23,005 nucleotides of DNA. It comes from JBBUX01 sp037445775. Lineage in GTDB: Bacteria; Actinomycetota; Coriobacteriia; Anaerosomatales; PHET01. Each line of letters starts with the position of its first letter. Position 1 is the stretch's first letter. The stretch spans positions 1 through 23,005 of the forward strand of contig JBBIJX010000024.1 of NCBI GenBank assembly GCA_037445775.1, written 5' to 3'. Shown piece after piece: positions 1 to 6,626 of the stretch. A model generated the notes under the pieces. The model made no database searches. It was not told the origin of the DNA and saw only the letters and a list, made by a program, of their open reading frames with translations. The position numbers were made by a program, and so were the translations under genes.

Positions 1-1
1 G

Positions 2-2575
2 CTCCCAACCGGTGAGGTGCGCGAGTTCACAGGCAATGAGCTCCTCGCCTACATCGCGGATGCCGAAGGCACCACCGGCTTCATCACCGAGGTCGAGTTC
101 AGAGTGCGCCCGCTCGAGGACGAGGTGCATCGCCTCATCGCCTTCCCGTCGGCCTCGGCGCTCAACGCTGCGCTGTCTGCGGTGTCCGCGAAGCGGTTGC
201 CGGTGTGGTCGGTCACGTTCCTGAATCCGGAGTCGACCCGTCTCAAGAAGCGCCTCCCGCATCGCCACGGCCACCCGTACGAGGCAGCCCACGAGCACTT
301 CGAGCCGAACATCCCCGAGGACTACCTGGCGCTGATCGCGTATCCGGCCTCGCGTCGCGACGCCATCGACACCGAGCTCGACGCCATCGTGCAGGTGCAC
401 GACGGCACTGAGCTCGGGGCAGAGGCCGCTGAGCACGAGTGGGAGCAGCGGTTCGCACCGATGCGCCTGAAGCGCATCGGCCCGTCGATCATCCCCACCG
501 AGGTCGTTGTTCCGCTAGCCGAACTGGACGCGGTCCTTGCGGAGATTGACGAGAAGCTCGCGCAGCCGTTCGTCCTGGAGGGCATGGTGGGCAAGGGGGA
601 CAAGGTCGTGCTCCTCGGCTTCATCCCGCACGACGAGCGTTCGTTCGCCTTCAACGTGGCGTTTGCCCTCTCGCTTTCCGTCATCAAGATCGCCAAGGCG
701 CATGGTGGCGCCGCCTACTCGACAGGCCTGTACTTCCGTCGCGAGGCCCGCGACGTGCTCGGTGACGAGCGTCTCGAGTCGCTGCGGGCGTTCAAGCGCT
801 CCGTCGACCCCGCCTCGATCATGAACCCGGGTAAGGTCTACGGTTCGGGCGGCATGCTCGACCTGCTGATGGGTACCGCCGCCGCGTTCGAGGGGTTGGT
901 CAGGCCGGTTGCCAACGCCGCCCGCCCGTCGTCGGGTCCTGGCGACCTGTCCGCCGAGGTCCGTGGTATCCCGGGCGACGTCGCGTTCATGGCGTACGCA
1001 TGCTCGCGCTGCGGCTACTGCGTGCCAACGTGCGAACAGTACTCAGGGCGCGGGTGGGAGAGCCACTCGCCGCGCGGCAAGTATGCTTACCTGCGCGAGG
1101 TCATGGCCGGTCGGGAGAGCTGGGACCGCCGGGCGATCGACACGTTCCTCGTCTGCACGACGTGCGAGGTCTGCAATACGCGCTGCCAGCTCCAGCTGCC
1201 CATCGAGCACAACTGGATGGAGATGCGCGGCAAGCTCATCAACGAGGAGCAGCGGGGGACCTTCCCTCCGTTCGAGATGATGGCTGCCTCGCTCAGGGGG
1301 GAGCGCGACATCTGGGCGGGCAAGGCCGAGCACCGCGCTGACTGGGTTCCCGACGATGTTGCCGCAAAGATTCCCGAACAGGCCGACGTGCTCTACTTCG
1401 CCGGATGCACTGCGAGTTTCGTCGAGACCGACATCGCAGAGGCATCGATCCGGCTCCTGCAGGACGCTGGCCACTCGGTGGGCTACCTGGGAACCGACGA
1501 AGCCTGCTGCGGCATCCCGATGAAGGTCGCCGGCAAATGGGACCTTTTCGAAGAGATCTACGTGCACAACACGACCGAAGCGAAGAAGCGCGGCGCAAAG
1601 ACGATCGTGACATCGTGCCCGGCGTGCAGCCTCGTGTGGAAGGAGCTCTACGCGAACTTGGCGGTCGAGCGGGGAGAGGACTACGACTTCGAGGTCAAAC
1701 ACTATTCGGAGCTCATCGCCCCCGCGATAGCGGACGGCACGCTCGAGCTCACGACGAACCCCTTCGAAGGCAAGACGGTCACTTTCCACGACTCCTGCCA
1801 CATGGGCCGCGCGCAGGGCAACTACGAGCCGCCGCGCGAGATGCTCAAGGCGATTCCCGGGATCGATCTCGTCGAGATGGAGCACAATCGCGAGGAGGGG
1901 CTCTGCTGCGGGTCCGTGCTGACGCTCGTTGGTGAGATGCCTGTGGCGCCGAAGCTCGGAGGCCACCGGCTTTCCGAGGCGGTCGATGCGGGCGCCGACA
2001 CCGTCGTGGCACTCTGCCCCTGCTGCCAGGTGCAGCTCCGGGACTCGAACATCAAGAACGACATGGGGCTCGCGATAGACGACCTGTCTCGTGTCGTGGC
2101 GCAGGCCGCCGGCTACGACATCCCCGAGACCACCGAGTACTCCATGTACATGTGGGGCTACTTCGAGAAGTTCATCATCCTCATGCAGCCCGAGAACATG
2201 GCAAGGTTCATGACGCGGATCTTCCCGCAGATGATGGATGCGATGCCGGTTGGCATGGGCCCGATGATGCGCGGCATGAAGCACGTGCCGGGCGGGCTGG
2301 CGATGATGGAGAAGATGATGCCGCTCATGTTCCCGGCAATGGCTCCCGGGATTCTCGGTAGGGTCATGCCTGACATGGTTCGCGAAGTGGAGGACTACAT
2401 CGGCGAGATGCCTGACGACATGGCCGAGCTCATGCCCGATCTGCTCCCGAAGACGATGGACTCATTGATGCCCACCTACCTGCCGCAGTTGATCCCGCAT
2501 CTTGTGCCCTTGTGGATCGAATTCCTGCGCACGGGCGACCCGGGTCCGGGAGGCGTGTCGAGCAGGGCGGCGTAG
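2..2575 (+). CDS. FAD-linked oxidase / Fe-S (CCG-domain) oxidoreductase, 5' truncated
   Basis: This is the 3' part of a large GlcD-GlcF-like fusion flavoprotein. Its frame is open to the left window edge, so the N-terminal FAD-binding part lies outside. The first ~270 codons match an FAD-linked oxidase C-terminal domain, ending in the MNPGK motif near 820-835. A ferredoxin-like segment follows with CxxCxxCxxxC at 1001-1033 and 1153-1185. Two cysteine-rich CCG domains come next, with CCG at about 1504-1512 and 1903-1911 and CPAC/CPCC motifs. Such fusions oxidise 2-hydroxy acids (D-lactate, glycolate or relatives) and pass electrons through Fe-S clusters; the substrate cannot be read here. From 2144 to the stop there is an extra tail of ~143 residues with about 25 methionines and many MP steps, not part of the usual family architecture. 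The GTG at 17 is merely internal. Confidence 0.85.
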   Translation, partial: LPTGEVREFTGNELLAYIADAEGTTGFITEVEFRVRPLEDEVHRLIAFPSASALNAALSAVSAKRLPVWSVTFLNPESTRLKKRLPHRHGHPYEAAHEHFEPNIPEDYLALIAYPASRRDAIDTELDAIVQVHDGTELGAEAAEHEWEQRFAPMRLKRIGPSIIPTEVVVPLAELDAVLAEIDEKLAQPFVLEGMVGKGDKVVLLGFIPHDERSFAFNVAFALSLSVIKIAKAHGGAAYSTGLYFRREARDVLGDERLESLRAFKRSVDPASIMNPGKVYGSGGMLDLLMGTAAAFEGLVRPVANAARPSSGPGDLSAEVRGIPGDVAFMAYACSRCGYCVPTCEQYSGRGWESHSPRGKYAYLREVMAGRESWDRRAIDTFLVCTTCEVCNTRCQLQLPIEHNWMEMRGKLINEEQRGTFPPFEMMAASLRGERDIWAGKAEHRADWVPDDVAAKIPEQADVLYFAGCTASFVETDIAEASIRLLQDAGHSVGYLGTDEACCGIPMKVAGKWDLFEEIYVHNTTEAKKRGAKTIVTSCPACSLVWKELYANLAVERGEDYDFEVKHYSELIAPAIADGTLELTTNPFEGKTVTFHDSCHMGRAQGNYEPPREMLKAIPGIDLVEMEHNREEGLCCGSVLTLVGEMPVAPKLGGHRLSEAVDAGADTVVALCPCCQVQLRDSNIKNDMGLAIDDLSRVVAQAAGYDIPETTEYSMYMWGYFEKFIILMQPENMARFMTRIFPQMMDAMPVGMGPMMRGMKHVPGGLAMMEKMMPLMFPAMAPGILGRVMPDMVREVEDYIGEMPDDMAELMPDLLPKTMDSLMPTYLPQLIPHLVPLWIEFLRTGDPGPGGVSSRAA

Positions 2576-2655
2576 CCTCAGCGGGACGTGCGCCCGGGGG
2601 CGGACCATGCGGACGCACGGTCGTCAGGGGCGCGCTGCTGCGGTCGTGTGCAAAG

Positions 2656-2671
2656 TGTGTCTAAAGTCACA
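2656..2671. promoter_or_regulatory. CRP-like inverted-repeat operator upstream of the CRP/FNR gene
   Basis: The sequence reads TGTGT, six bases, TCACA, which is one mismatch from the classical TGTGA-N6-TCACA site. It ends 24 bases before the start codon of the regulator gene. The recognition helix of that regulator carries the RE...R residues that read TGTGA half-sites in E. coli CRP. Autoregulation, probably repression given the close placement, is inferred. The promoter itself is not clear. Confidence 0.5.
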
Positions 2672-2695
2672 GCGGTTTCGGCCGATGCTACCCAC

Positions 2696-3394
2696 ATGAA
2701 CACATCAACTTCGCACGAACAGACTCAGGCACGCCTCGCATCGATTCCCATGTTTTCGGACCTCCCGGCGGATAGCCTCGAGGCGCTCTCGGGTATGGTC
2801 CAGTTCCGGCGCTATCCGAAGGGTGCCTTCATCCTCGGACAGAACGAGGCCGGAACCGCGATGTTCCTGCTCTTGTCCGGGCGCGTGAAGGTCTCCATCG
2901 CGAGCCCGGAGGGCAAGGAGCTCGTCCTGAGTCACCTCGAGGCTCCAGCGCACTTTGGCGAGATGTCGATCGTCGACGGCCAGCCTCGCTCATCCGACGT
3001 CATCGCCGTCACCGATGTGGAGCTCTTCGCTCTCGACGGCAAGGACTTGGCGGCGGCGATCCAGATCCAGCCGAAGCTGGCGCTTTCCCTGATAGCAACG
3101 TTGTCCCGGCGGTTGCGCCACACCATCAACCGGCTCGAGGACATGGCCTTCCACGATGCGACGCATCGGGTGATGCGGATCGTGCTCAACGTCGCGACCG
3201 CCGGTCTCGAGACGCGCGGCGTCCCTGTGATCCAGGGCATGACGCACTACGACATAGCGACGCTCGCCGGCACTTCACGCGAGACGGCGAGCCGGGTCAT
3301 TTCGCAACTTGCGCGTGACGGTGTCGTCACGACGAAGGGCCGCCAGATCATCGTCGACCTCGGGGGATTGTCCAAGAAGATCCACCAAGCGTAG
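2696..3394 (+). CDS. CRP/FNR family transcriptional regulator
   Basis: This is a 232-residue cyclic-nucleotide-binding/helix-turn-helix regulator. An N-terminal cupin sensor domain (about residues 18-130) has a CRP-like phosphate-binding cassette with FGE at 87-89 and RSS at 98-100, so a cyclic nucleotide ligand is plausible. There is no N-terminal cysteine cluster, so it is not an oxygen-sensing FNR. After the dimer helix (about 130-152), the winged HTH has recognition helix SRETASR at 194-200, matching E. coli CRP SRETVGR at the base-reading residues. The frame stays open upstream to 2588, but the ATG at 2696 is the natural start because it precedes a typical short N-terminus and lies just after a CRP-like site. 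The Shine-Dalgarno is weak. The gene follows the oxidoreductase by 120 bases; control of that gene is possible but unproven. Confidence 0.88.
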   Translation: MNTSTSHEQTQARLASIPMFSDLPADSLEALSGMVQFRRYPKGAFILGQNEAGTAMFLLLSGRVKVSIASPEGKELVLSHLEAPAHFGEMSIVDGQPRSSDVIAVTDVELFALDGKDLAAAIQIQPKLALSLIATLSRRLRHTINRLEDMAFHDATHRVMRIVLNVATAGLETRGVPVIQGMTHYDIATLAGTSRETASRVISQLARDGVVTTKGRQIIVDLGGLSKKIHQA

Positions 3395-3486
3395 CCCGCA
3401 CGCGTACCGGCGCCCTACGAGCATCGTCATCCGCCGTCGCATTGGTTGGCACATCGACTGCTCGCGAGTCCTACGGGCGAGACGGG

Positions 3487-3492
3487 TATACT
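3487..3492 (+). promoter_or_regulatory. candidate -10 box for the cytochrome b5-like gene
   Basis: TATACT lies 36 bases before the ATG at 3529. No convincing -35 box is seen 16-18 bases upstream, so this is a weak call. Confidence 0.3.
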
Positions 3493-3528
3493 CCCTGCGC
3501 CAGTGACGCCGACCCGAGGGGTGTGCAG

Positions 3529-3756
3529 ATGCGCGACTTCACCAGCGAGGAACTGAAGGCCTTCGACGGCACGGGCGGCTCGCCCGCCTACGTCGCGTTC
3601 AAGGGCATCGTCTACGATGTGACTGAGAGCGCGATGTGGAACGATGGCGACCACGAGGGGATGCACCAGGCTGGGGCGGACCTGACATCCGCACATGACG
3701 ACGCTCCTCACGACGTCTACGTGACGGATTTCCCCGAGGTGGGCCGACTCGTCTGA
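3529..3756 (+). CDS. cytochrome b5-like heme/steroid-binding domain protein, 75 aa
   Basis: This is a compact single-domain protein. It opens with FTxEEL and has AYVAFKGIVYDVT, typical of cytochrome b5-like domains. The histidine-containing stretch DHEGMHQAGADLT (about residues 41-53) and a final DAPH follow. These resemble the short bacterial and archaeal cyt-b5 proteins rather than the eukaryotic HPGG type. His42 and His46 are candidate heme ligands, but heme binding is not assured. There is no signal peptide or membrane segment, so it is probably cytosolic. ATG 3529 is chosen because a GAGGGG purine stretch lies just upstream and the domain starts directly after it; the frame is open back to 3442 without family similarity. 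It appears to be a single-gene unit between the regulator and the phosphate operon. Confidence 0.75.
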   Translation: MRDFTSEELKAFDGTGGSPAYVAFKGIVYDVTESAMWNDGDHEGMHQAGADLTSAHDDAPHDVYVTDFPEVGRLV

Positions 3757-3780
3757 CGCATTGCCGTCTGAGCAGCGGGT

Positions 3781-3831
3781 TTGACATAAGGTTTTCACTC
3801 GTGAAGCGTAACTGATACCGAATACTGACAC
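3781..3831 (+). promoter_or_regulatory. candidate Pho-box/promoter region for the secreted protein-pst operon
   Basis: TTGACAT, four bases (AAGG), TTTTCAC gives two heptamers spaced like a Pho box (CTGTCAT-N4-CTGTCAC), each matching five of seven positions. On the same 11-bp phase, CTGACAC occurs at 3825-3831. TTGACA at 3781 could alternatively be a sigma-70 -35 box, but no good -10 lies 16-18 bases on; AATACT at 3821 is the best -10-like hexamer. A small palindrome, TTCAC-TC-GTGAA (3794-3805), is embedded. Phosphate control is inferred from the downstream pst genes. Confidence 0.4.
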
Positions 3832-3868
3832 CCGTGCAACCATTGCAGTGCGCGGGGTGCCTATTGTC

Positions 3869-3900
3869 GTGGCGACCTGAGTTCTCACTCGGGTCGCCAC
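3869..3900 (+). terminator. 14-bp stem-loop (terminator or leader hairpin)
   Basis: Arms GTGGCGACCTGAGT and ACTCGGGTCGCCAC pair over 14 bases with one T-G wobble, enclosing the tetraloop TCTC. The following bases (GTCTGTTCTGTGG) are only moderately T-rich. It may terminate the cytochrome b5-like transcript, or form a structured 5' leader 34 bases before the next start codon if transcription begins near 3800. Confidence 0.55.
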
Positions 3901-3934
3901 GTCTGTTCTGTGGTATCGACGCGAAGGAGGACTC

Positions 3935-4636
3935 ATGCGGGGAAGCGCAAGGACTGCTTGGGTCGCGGCGATCGCATGCGCGTGCGTGCTCGCTGTGACC
4001 GCCACGGCGTTCGCGGCCGGCACGCTCACGGTGCAGGTCACGCCGAAGAGTGGCGTGTACGGCACAGAGATCGTCGTGCAGCCGAGCATCGAAGGAACGG
4101 TGGTCGTCGGCGATAAGGTCGAACTTTACGCGCTGGACAACGAAGACATCTGGCAGAAGTACGGCGAGGGACAGCTTGTCGAGGCGAACGAGGAAACGGG
4201 CTCCGCTCCGGTCATCGAGCCTCTCTACCTGCACATCGACGATTCGATGTCGTATCCCGCGGTGCTGCGTGCGACGTACGTGCCCAAGACAGGGACCGCG
4301 TATCACAGCGAGCCGTTCCGCATCCGCCTTGTGAAGAACACGAAGACAGCGGTCAAGATCACGGCGCCCGCTTCGGTAAGGGCCGGTCGCGAGTTCATCT
4401 CACTATTCGAGGTGCTGCCGAACAGCGGCATCGGCAAGGTTCGCGTCACCATCAAGAAGGTCGCCGGTGCCGGCACCTTCAGTAAGACCATGACGCTAAC
4501 GACCGATGAGGAGGGCGGCATCGAGCAGGCGTTGAAGTTCGCCACCGCCGGCAGCTATCGCGTCAGCGCGAAGTTCCTCGGCAACACCTTCGGAGTAGCG
4601 TCTCCGACCGCTTCCCGCACGATCGTCGTCCGCTAG
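3935..4636 (+). CDS. secreted protein of unknown function with two predicted beta-sandwich domains
   Basis: This is a 233-residue protein I do not recognise. A classical signal peptide spans residues 1-27, with cleavage likely after AFA. The mature part looks like two beta-rich, immunoglobulin-like segments of about 100 residues each (about 28-132 and 137-233). Both are rich in alternating Val/Thr/Ile, the second opening with KTAVKITAPASVRAG, a pattern common in bacterial Ig-like folds. It has no cysteines after the signal, no membrane anchor and no catalytic motif. ATG 3935 has a strong GAAGGAGG ribosome binding site. It ends 48 bases before pstS with no hairpin between, so it is probably the first gene of the phosphate operon. 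A surface or extracytoplasmic role connected with phosphate acquisition is conceivable from position only. Confidence 0.7.
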   Translation: MRGSARTAWVAAIACACVLAVTATAFAAGTLTVQVTPKSGVYGTEIVVQPSIEGTVVVGDKVELYALDNEDIWQKYGEGQLVEANEETGSAPVIEPLYLHIDDSMSYPAVLRATYVPKTGTAYHSEPFRIRLVKNTKTAVKITAPASVRAGREFISLFEVLPNSGIGKVRVTIKKVAGAGTFSKTMTLTTDEEGGIEQALKFATAGSYRVSAKFLGNTFGVASPTASRTIVVR

Positions 4637-4684
4637 CAGCATGAATCCACGTCAAAGAACGAACCCAGAGAAAGGATCACACGG

Positions 4685-5494
4685 ATGATGCGTTTCAAGC
4701 GTGCGGCGAGGATCCTTGCCGCAGCGACGGTGGCCGCGGCTCTCGTCGCGCCACATGCGGCCCATGCCTCGACTAACCTGAAGATCTCGGGATCCACGAC
4801 AGTACAGCCCTTGGGACAGAAGTTCGCGGCTGCCTACAAGAAGGTGAACCCGGACTGGAACATCACGGTCGCTGGAGGCGGCTCAAGCGTCGGCTTCAAC
4901 GACGTGCTGGCCGAGCGTGTCGACATCGGCATGTCGTCGCGTGACCCTAAGCAGTCAGAGCTCGACAAGGGTGCCGTCGTGCATGTTGTCGCCCGTGACT
5001 CGCTGGTCATGATCGTCAACCCGGCAAACCCGGTCCGCAAGTTGACCGAGGCTCAGGTCCGCGACATCTATCACGGCAAGATCACCAACTGGAGGCAGGT
5101 TGGCGGGCCCAACGCCCCCATCGTGCTCACCGGCCGCACCGGGGCCTCGGGCACCTACGAGTACTTCAAGGAGGCGTTCCTCGGCGGCAAGCGGCAGTCC
5201 GCTCGCACCAAGGGTTACGCGTCCAACGGCATGGTGCGCTCGGCCGTCGCCCGCAACAAGTACGCCATCGGCTACGTGGCGATGGCGTTCGTCAATCGCA
5301 CTGTGCGCGGTGTGTCTGTGGACGGGATCGCGCCGACGCGCGCAAATGCGCTGAGCGGGAAGTACAAGTACGTTCGCCCACTCTACTTCATCACCAAGGG
5401 CGCCCCGACCGGCAACGCCAAGCGGTTCATCGACTGGTGTCGCAGCTCCAGGGGTCAGAAGGTCGCCGCGATCGAGTTCTTGCCCATCAAGTAA
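4685..5494 (+). CDS. pstS: phosphate ABC transporter substrate-binding protein PstS
   Basis: This is a periplasmic-binding-type phosphate receptor of 269 residues, the shorter PstS type compared with ~346 in E. coli. After the signal peptide (residues 1-28, AHA/S cleavage) it has LKISGSTTVQPL, the phosphate-loop motif at the mature N-terminus. GGGSSVGF, DIGMSSRDPK and GRTGASGTYEYF follow, all typical of the family. There is no cysteine at the cleavage site, so it is not a lipoprotein, unlike most monoderm PstS. ATG 4685 is preceded by AGAAAGGA at 8 bases; ATG 4688 is also possible. The next gene, pstC, follows after 88 bases containing two hairpins, which may let pstS be expressed more strongly than the transporter genes. 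Confidence 0.95.
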   Translation: MMRFKRAARILAAATVAAALVAPHAAHASTNLKISGSTTVQPLGQKFAAAYKKVNPDWNITVAGGGSSVGFNDVLAERVDIGMSSRDPKQSELDKGAVVHVVARDSLVMIVNPANPVRKLTEAQVRDIYHGKITNWRQVGGPNAPIVLTGRTGASGTYEYFKEAFLGGKRQSARTKGYASNGMVRSAVARNKYAIGYVAMAFVNRTVRGVSVDGIAPTRANALSGKYKYVRPLYFITKGAPTGNAKRFIDWCRSSRGQKVAAIEFLPIK

Positions 5495-5509
5495 AGGGCA
5501 GCCGCCCTT
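5494..5509 (+). other. small stem-loop at the pstS stop codon
   Basis: AAGGGC and GCCCTT form a 6-bp stem around AGCC, beginning at the last base of the pstS stop codon. It stands directly before a larger hairpin and may add to 3'-end protection of the pstS message. Confidence 0.45.
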
Positions 5510-5510
5510 C

Positions 5511-5549
5511 GAAGCTGGGCGCGGCCGCGAGCGGTCCGCGCCCAGCTTC
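5511..5549 (+). terminator. strong intercistronic hairpin between pstS and pstC
   Basis: GAAGCTGGGCGCGG (5511-5524) pairs perfectly with CCGCGCCCAGCTTC (5536-5549), and an inner CCG/CGG extends the stem. There is no proper T-run after it. In a continuing operon this arrangement usually marks partial termination or an RNA-stabilising structure, giving excess of the binding protein over the permease. Confidence 0.7.
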
Positions 5550-5582
5550 AGGTGTGTTTCGCTCATCCAGTCAGGAGAGTGC

Positions 5583-6617
5583 ATGTCTAGCACAGAGAGT
5601 GCTGCTGAAGCGGTCGCGCCCGCGCCTGATGTCGATATCGACCTGACGGGGCGTGTCAAGCGCCTCAGTGAGAGCATCGCCAGGCCCGCGCTTCTGGCGT
5701 GCGCCGTGTTCTCGGGCGCGGTCGTGACCCTCGTTATCGCCTACGTCTTCTGGTACGCCATCCCCGTTCTGCTCGAGCAGGGGTGGGAGTTCGTGTCGAC
5801 TGGCGGGTGGGACATCTCGATCGACGAGGCGTGGACAGAACCTGCGGTCACGTTCGGCGCACTGCCGCTCATCGCCGGTACGACACTCACGACCTTGGGC
5901 GCGCTTCTCGTGAGCGTCGCACTCGGGCTCGGGTGCGCCATCTTCATCGCCGAGCTCTCACCGGACGCCGTGCGGAGGCCGCTTGAAGCGGTAGTCCAGA
6001 TGCTCGCGGGTATTCCCTCGGTGGTGTTCGGCCTGGTGGGTCTTTCGGTCGTCGTCCCGTTCCTGCAGGGGCTGGTGCCGGCTGACTCCTACGACGTGGT
6101 CACCGAGGTGCCACTCGAGGGCGATTCGCTGCTCGCGGGCGTCATCGTGCTGTCCTTCATGATCCTGCCGTTCTTCGTCACCGTCGCGGTCGACGCGCTC
6201 AGGGCGGTGCCGCGGTCCTACACCGACGGAGGCCTGGCGCTCGGGCTGAGCCGCTGGAGGAGCATCACCCGCATCCAGGTGCCGACGGCCGCTCCGGGCT
6301 TGTTGGCGGGAGCGGTGCTCGCGAGTGCCCGCGCGATCGGCGAGGCCATCGCGCTGTCGATGGTCGCGGGCTCGATCGCCTTCATCCCCTCGCTCGAGTG
6401 GGGGCTGAAGTACTTCCCGTTCATGCCGGCCCGCACGATGGCCTCGGCGATCGTCGAGTCCGGGGGCGAGGGCATGAGTATCCCTCTGATACAGAACGCG
6501 ATGTTCGGCCTGGGGGCGCTGCTGCTTTTCGCGAGTCTCTCCCTGAGCATCATCGCGCGCGTGATCGTGAACTGGTACGGCCGACGGCTGTCGCTCGACA
6601 CCGGCCGGGAACTCTAG
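5583..6617 (+). CDS. pstC: phosphate ABC transporter permease PstC
   Basis: This is one of two membrane subunits of the PstSCAB high-affinity phosphate importer, 344 residues. About six hydrophobic segments are visible, the first near residues 36-60. The binding-protein-dependent permease (EAA) loop is VDALRAVPRSY...GLALGLSRWRS, which contacts the ATPase, followed by AIGEAIALSMVAGS. ATG 5583 follows CAGGAGAG at proper spacing. The cytoplasmic N-terminus is acidic and Ala-rich. pstA starts 9 bases downstream. Confidence 0.95.
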   Translation: MSSTESAAEAVAPAPDVDIDLTGRVKRLSESIARPALLACAVFSGAVVTLVIAYVFWYAIPVLLEQGWEFVSTGGWDISIDEAWTEPAVTFGALPLIAGTTLTTLGALLVSVALGLGCAIFIAELSPDAVRRPLEAVVQMLAGIPSVVFGLVGLSVVVPFLQGLVPADSYDVVTEVPLEGDSLLAGVIVLSFMILPFFVTVAVDALRAVPRSYTDGGLALGLSRWRSITRIQVPTAAPGLLAGAVLASARAIGEAIALSMVAGSIAFIPSLEWGLKYFPFMPARTMASAIVESGGEGMSIPLIQNAMFGLGALLLFASLSLSIIARVIVNWYGRRLSLDTGREL

Positions 6618-6626
6618 GGAGGCGGC

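Noticed and set aside
1043..2284. 413-codon minus-strand open frame inside the oxidoreductase gene
   Set aside because: It lies opposite conserved Fe-S cysteine motifs and its own translation shows no family features.
2588..2695. N-terminal extension of the CRP/FNR gene
   Set aside because: The frame is open, but this stretch includes the CRP-like operator and gives a Cys/Arg-rich segment absent from the family; ATG 2696 fits better.
3794..3805. TTCAC-TC-GTGAA palindrome as a separate operator
   Set aside because: A 10-base arm match of this size is expected by chance; kept only as a note within the promoter region.
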